Assembly (NCBI RefSeq): GCF_003207855.1
Contig: NZ_NKTZ01000003.1
Coordinates: forward strand, 284,827-348,826
DNA length: 64,000 nt
Direction of reading: 5' to 3'
Source of the DNA: Komagataeibacter rhaeticus
Lineage (GTDB): Bacteria; Pseudomonadota; Alphaproteobacteria; Acetobacterales; Acetobacteraceae
The position numbers were made by a program, and so were the translations under genes. Below, in pieces: positions 61,613 to 64,000 of this stretch. The notes beneath the pieces are model-generated. The model made no database searches, was not told where the DNA came from, and saw only the letters and a list, made by a program, of their open reading frames with translations. Within the stretch, counting starts at the first letter, position 1; each line of letters begins with the position of its first letter.

Positions 61613-62408
61613 ATGAACAATCTTCACAAGCATCTGGCCCCGGTTTCCAGTGCCGCATGGACGGAAATCGAGGATGAAGCCACCCGTACCATCCGCCGTC
61701 ACCTTGCCGGACGGCGCGTGGTCGATACATCCGAACCCAAAGGAACGGCATTTGCCGGGGTCGGTTCCGGACGGGGCACACGGATCGCGGCCCCCCATGA
61801 AGGGATTCAGGCGCTACGCCGTGAAGTGCTGCCCCTGGTTGAACTGCGCGTGCCCTTCACCCTGTCGCGTGAAGAAATTGATGCCGTGGAACGCGGATCA
61901 TGCGATTCCGACTGGCAGCCCGTAAAGGATGCCGCAAGGAAAATTGCCTTTGCGGAGGACCGAGCGGTTTTTGATGGTTACGCAGCCGCCGGCATCCGCG
62001 GGTTACGCCAGGGCAGTTCCAATCCCCATCTGAGCCTGCCCGCTTCCGCCAGGGACTTATCCGCACGCCCTTGCCGATGCACTCAATACGCTGCGTCTGG
62101 CCGGGGTCAATGGCCCCTATTCCGTCGTACTGGGGGCGCAGGCCTATCTTGCCCTGAACGGGGGAGACGAGGATGGCTATCCTGTCCGCAAGCATGTCGA
62201 AAGCCTGATCGACGGCAGCATCATCTGGGCACCCGCCATTGAGGGCGCATTTGTCGTATCGATGCGTGGGGGGGATTTTGCCCTTGATATCGGGCAGGAT
62301 TTCTCGATCGGGTATCTGGGACATACGGCGGACACGGTTGAACTCTACCTGCAGGAAAGCTTCGTGTTCCGTGTGCTGACAACCGAAGCCGTTGTCGCGC
62401 TTGACTGA
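61613..62408 (+). pseudogene. Encapsulin shell protein, frameshifted
   Basis: The family-1 encapsulin gene: MNNLHKHLAPVSSAAWTEI at the start, GRRVVDTSEPKG, and QGSSNPHLSLPAS. After an extra T at 62057-62058 the frame is lost. The original frame then reads a foreign tail and stops at 62242. The true sequence resumes in the +1 frame (YPHALADALNTLRLAGVNGPYS, IIWAPAIEGAFVVS, ELYLQESFVF) up to the TGA at 62406-62408. With one base removed the gene would encode a full-length shell protein of about 264 residues. This is either a true mutation or a sequencing error. Confidence 0.88.
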
Positions 62409-62425
62409 TCATCGATAAAAACACC

Positions 62426-62476
62426 AGCCCCCGGCTGTCGCCTTCCTGCGGGAAGGCAGCATCCGGGGGCTTTCTT
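62426..62476 (+). terminator. Rho-independent terminator after the encapsulin gene
   Basis: AGCCCCCGG (62426-62434) pairs with CCGGGGGCT (62463-62471). An inner GCCTTCC/GGAAGGC hairpin (62440-62457) branches inside. TTTCTT follows. It closes the DyP-encapsulin transcript. Confidence 0.85.
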
Positions 62477-62550
62477 ATGCCCTGCGGAACATTTTACGGG
62501 CAGGCCCCGGCCCAGCCCGCAAGCGTTGCGGGAACCGGCAACCCGGCCCG

Positions 62551-63183
62551 TTATCTTTCCCTGCCCGCAGGGAGTACGGACAGGTGCAGCCTTGCCGCAC
62601 GTCGTTCCTCCAGGGCCAGATGCTCATAATGTATGCGCTGGCGCACCCAGTTCAGCATGCCCGACAGGGTTACAACGGTAATACCCGCAAAGGTCCAGCC
62701 ATCCAGCGGCTGATGAAACAGGAAGTAGCTGAACGCCACCGCCCATAACATCTGGCTGTACTGCGGCAGGGCCACCCGGTTGGCTGGCGCGCGGGCGGTG
62801 GCCATCATCATGAACAGTTGCCCCAGTGCCGCCAGAAAACCGTACCCGAACAGGAACATCCACACCCGCGCGCCATGCGGCCAGTGCGCATGCGCGAACA
62901 TGAGCGCCCCGTCCCCCACCAGCGGCCCGAACAGGCTGGACCCGAACAGCGAGAGTCGTGGCGTATTGTTCCCGGCCAGCCGGTAGGCAATGACCCCGAC
63001 CGCATTGGCAACAGCAGCGATCAGGGCACAGAGATGCCCGAGATGCAGCGCGCGCATCCCGGGCCGCAGCACGATCAGCACCCCCACAAACCCCAGGACA
63101 ACGGACAGCCAGGCCCAACCCGACACCTTCTCGCGCAGCAGGGTCACGGAAAGGATGGTGACAAAAAGCGGCATGAGAAACAT
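62551..63183 (-). pseudogene. EamA/DMT transporter, 5' end removed by an IS element
   Basis: A 210-residue remainder of an EamA transporter. It starts abruptly with FLMPLFVTILSVTLLREKVSGWAWLS, which in intact relatives lies about 90 residues in. It keeps the second repeat (with NAVGVIAYRLAGN and LPQYSQMLWAVAFSYFLFHQP). The IS3 element joins exactly where the family sequence breaks. The ATG formed at the joint is probably accidental. A C-terminal tail of Arg-rich sequence follows the last helix. Confidence 0.8.
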
Positions 63184-63250
63184 GAGAGGTGGTCCCCATT
63201 TTTCGGACAGGGCGATAAGCTATCATCTGGCCTGAACGAGGACGGGTTTT

Positions 63251-63562
63251 ATGGGCAAGGTTACGCGGAAACGGTATGCGGCAGAGTTCAAGTCACGGGT
63301 TGCGCTGGAGGCGATCCGTGGGGAACTGACGCTGGCGGAACTGGCTTCGAAACATGGCGTGCATCAGACGATGATCGCCCAATGGAAGCGCCAGGCGATC
63401 GAAGGCATGGCAAGCCTTTTTTCTGGTAAGTCAGTAACGGAACCTTCAGTCAGCCCTGCTGATGTAGAGAAACTGCACGCCAAGATCGGCCAGTTGCTGG
63501 TGGAACGGGATTTTTTGCGGGATGCCTCTGCTCGGTTGGGCGTGATCAGAGGCGGCAGATGA
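63251..63562 (+). CDS. IS3-family transposase OrfA
   Basis: A 103-residue protein with the transposase_8 helix-turn-helix: KRYAAEFKSRVALEAIRGE and ASKHGVHQTMIAQWKRQAIEGM, then a leucine-zipper-like helix (VEKLHAKIGQLLVERDFL). It binds the IS ends. Its TGA overlaps the OrfB ATG, so OrfB is made by coupling or frameshifting. Confidence 0.9.
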   Translation: MGKVTRKRYAAEFKSRVALEAIRGELTLAELASKHGVHQTMIAQWKRQAIEGMASLFSGKSVTEPSVSPADVEKLHAKIGQLLVERDFLRDASARLGVIRGGR

Positions 63563-64000
63563 TTGACCCGAAGAGAGCATGCCTGCCGATAATCCGGCAA
63601 TGCACGCTGCTGCAACTCAACCGGTCGGGCGTCTACTATCGGCCTGTGCCACAGAGCGAAGCCAATCTGGAGCTGATGCGGCTGATCGACGCCCAGTTCC
63701 TGGAAACGCCGTATTATGGCTCACGGCAGATGACATGGCATCTGCGCCGCCAGGGACATGAAGTGGGCCGCAAGCGGGTCCGGCGGCTCATGGCGATCAT
63801 GGGCCTGCGGGCGATCTACCAGAAGCCGCGCACGACCGTGCCCCATCCGGAGCATCGGAAATATCCATATCTGCTACGGGATCTGGTCATCAATCGGCCT
63901 GACCAGGTCTGGTGTTCCGATATCACATATATTCCCATGAAACGGGGATTTCTCTATCTCGTGGCGATCATGGACTGGTTCACGCGCAAGGTCCTGTCCT
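63559..64000 (+). CDS. IS3-family transposase OrfB, C terminus beyond the window
   Basis: The first 147 codons of the DDE transposase, beginning MIDPKRACLPIIRQC. The HTH_21 segment YGSRQMTWHLRRQGHEVGRKRV is present. The rve catalytic core begins with the first Asp in QVWCSDITYIP and the following MDWFTRKVLS. The second Asp and Glu of the DDE triad lie outside the window. The ATG overlaps the OrfA stop (ATGA). Confidence 0.9.
   Translation, partial: MIDPKRACLPIIRQCTLLQLNRSGVYYRPVPQSEANLELMRLIDAQFLETPYYGSRQMTWHLRRQGHEVGRKRVRRLMAIMGLRAIYQKPRTTVPHPEHRKYPYLLRDLVINRPDQVWCSDITYIPMKRGFLYLVAIMDWFTRKVLS

Larger units (their letters stand above)
63183..64000 (+). mobile_element. IS3-family insertion sequence, left part
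   Basis: The element begins near 63183 with TGAGAGGTGGTCCCCATTTTT, a TG-starting left end as in IS3 elements, and runs past the right edge of the window. It carries two overlapping transposase genes. Its insertion truncated the EamA gene. The right end and target duplication cannot be seen. Confidence 0.85.

Noticed and set aside
63251..63562. Reading the helix-turn-helix protein here as a host regulator
   Set aside because: The sequence matches IS3 OrfA and is directly coupled to a DDE transposase gene.
1..64000. tRNA, rRNA, CRISPR arrays and prophage genes
   Set aside because: None was recognised on either strand by reading; there is no run of regularly spaced repeats and no structural phage gene.

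Overview
This GC-rich 64 kb window has tightly packed genes with frequent ATGA and GTGA start/stop overlaps. It looks like the chromosome of an alphaproteobacterial acetic acid bacterium (Acetobacteraceae, Komagataeibacter/Gluconacetobacter-like). That placement is an inference from gene content and style; no rRNA or tRNA gene is present to confirm it. No CRISPR array, phage block or plasmid replication gene was seen. The only clear mobile element is an IS3-family insertion sequence cut by the right edge.

Layout. 1-8 kb: the start of an arsenate-reductase-like gene, the tRNA hydroxylase trhO, a LuxR-type receptor without a synthase next to an ABC exporter, a divergent SDR/LysR pair, and an NhaP-type antiporter. 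8-18.6 kb: a giant cyclic beta-1,2-glucan synthase (2832 aa) flanked by small Pro-rich or secreted proteins. 18.6-32.7 kb: a sulfur-scavenging region. A cysteine-free peroxiredoxin and a serine hydrolase face a compact eight-gene operon on the minus strand: DszC/SfnB-like, NtaA/SnaA-like, SsuD, FAD/NAD(P) protein, MFS transporter, flavin reductase, TonB receptor, and a second NtaA/SnaA-like gene. AT-rich stretches lie at both outer edges. 32.7-35.1 kb: a DUF3649-PepSY-DUF3325 trio behind a Fur-box-like palindrome, and a glycine-rich exported protein. 35.3-36.8 kb: iron-sulfur and FAD subunits of a PaoABC-type aldehyde oxidoreductase without the catalytic molybdenum subunit. 37-45 kb: an LTA-synthase/OpgB-like phosphoglycerol transferase, a thiopurine methyltransferase, a hydrolase, an amino acid permease, purU, a lipoprotein and class I aldolase. 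45-52 kb: a TonB receptor divergent from a LysR regulator, then aspartase and an aminotransferase. 52-60.3 kb: a divergent 5-oxoproline/biotin-carboxylase cluster (carrier-like protein, accC, accB and SDR on minus; pxpB, pxpC, pxpA, an EamA exporter and an MFS transporter on plus). 60.5-62.5 kb: a DyP peroxidase with an encapsulin-targeting tail, followed by a frameshifted encapsulin gene. 62.5-64 kb: an EamA gene truncated by the IS3 element.

The sulfur operon is the strongest candidate for a distinctive system. It combines at least four predicted reduced-flavin monooxygenases with a flavin reductase, a dedicated outer-membrane receptor and an MFS carrier where an SsuABC transporter would be usual. 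Its first protein has no cysteine and only two methionines in 425 residues, and the neighbouring peroxiredoxin has lost its peroxidatic cysteine. This looks like sulfur sparing during sulfur starvation. Further points worth a second look are the broken encapsulin shell gene, the carrier protein with Gln in place of the biotinyl Lys, the orphan PaoAB pair and a structured leader upstream of purU.
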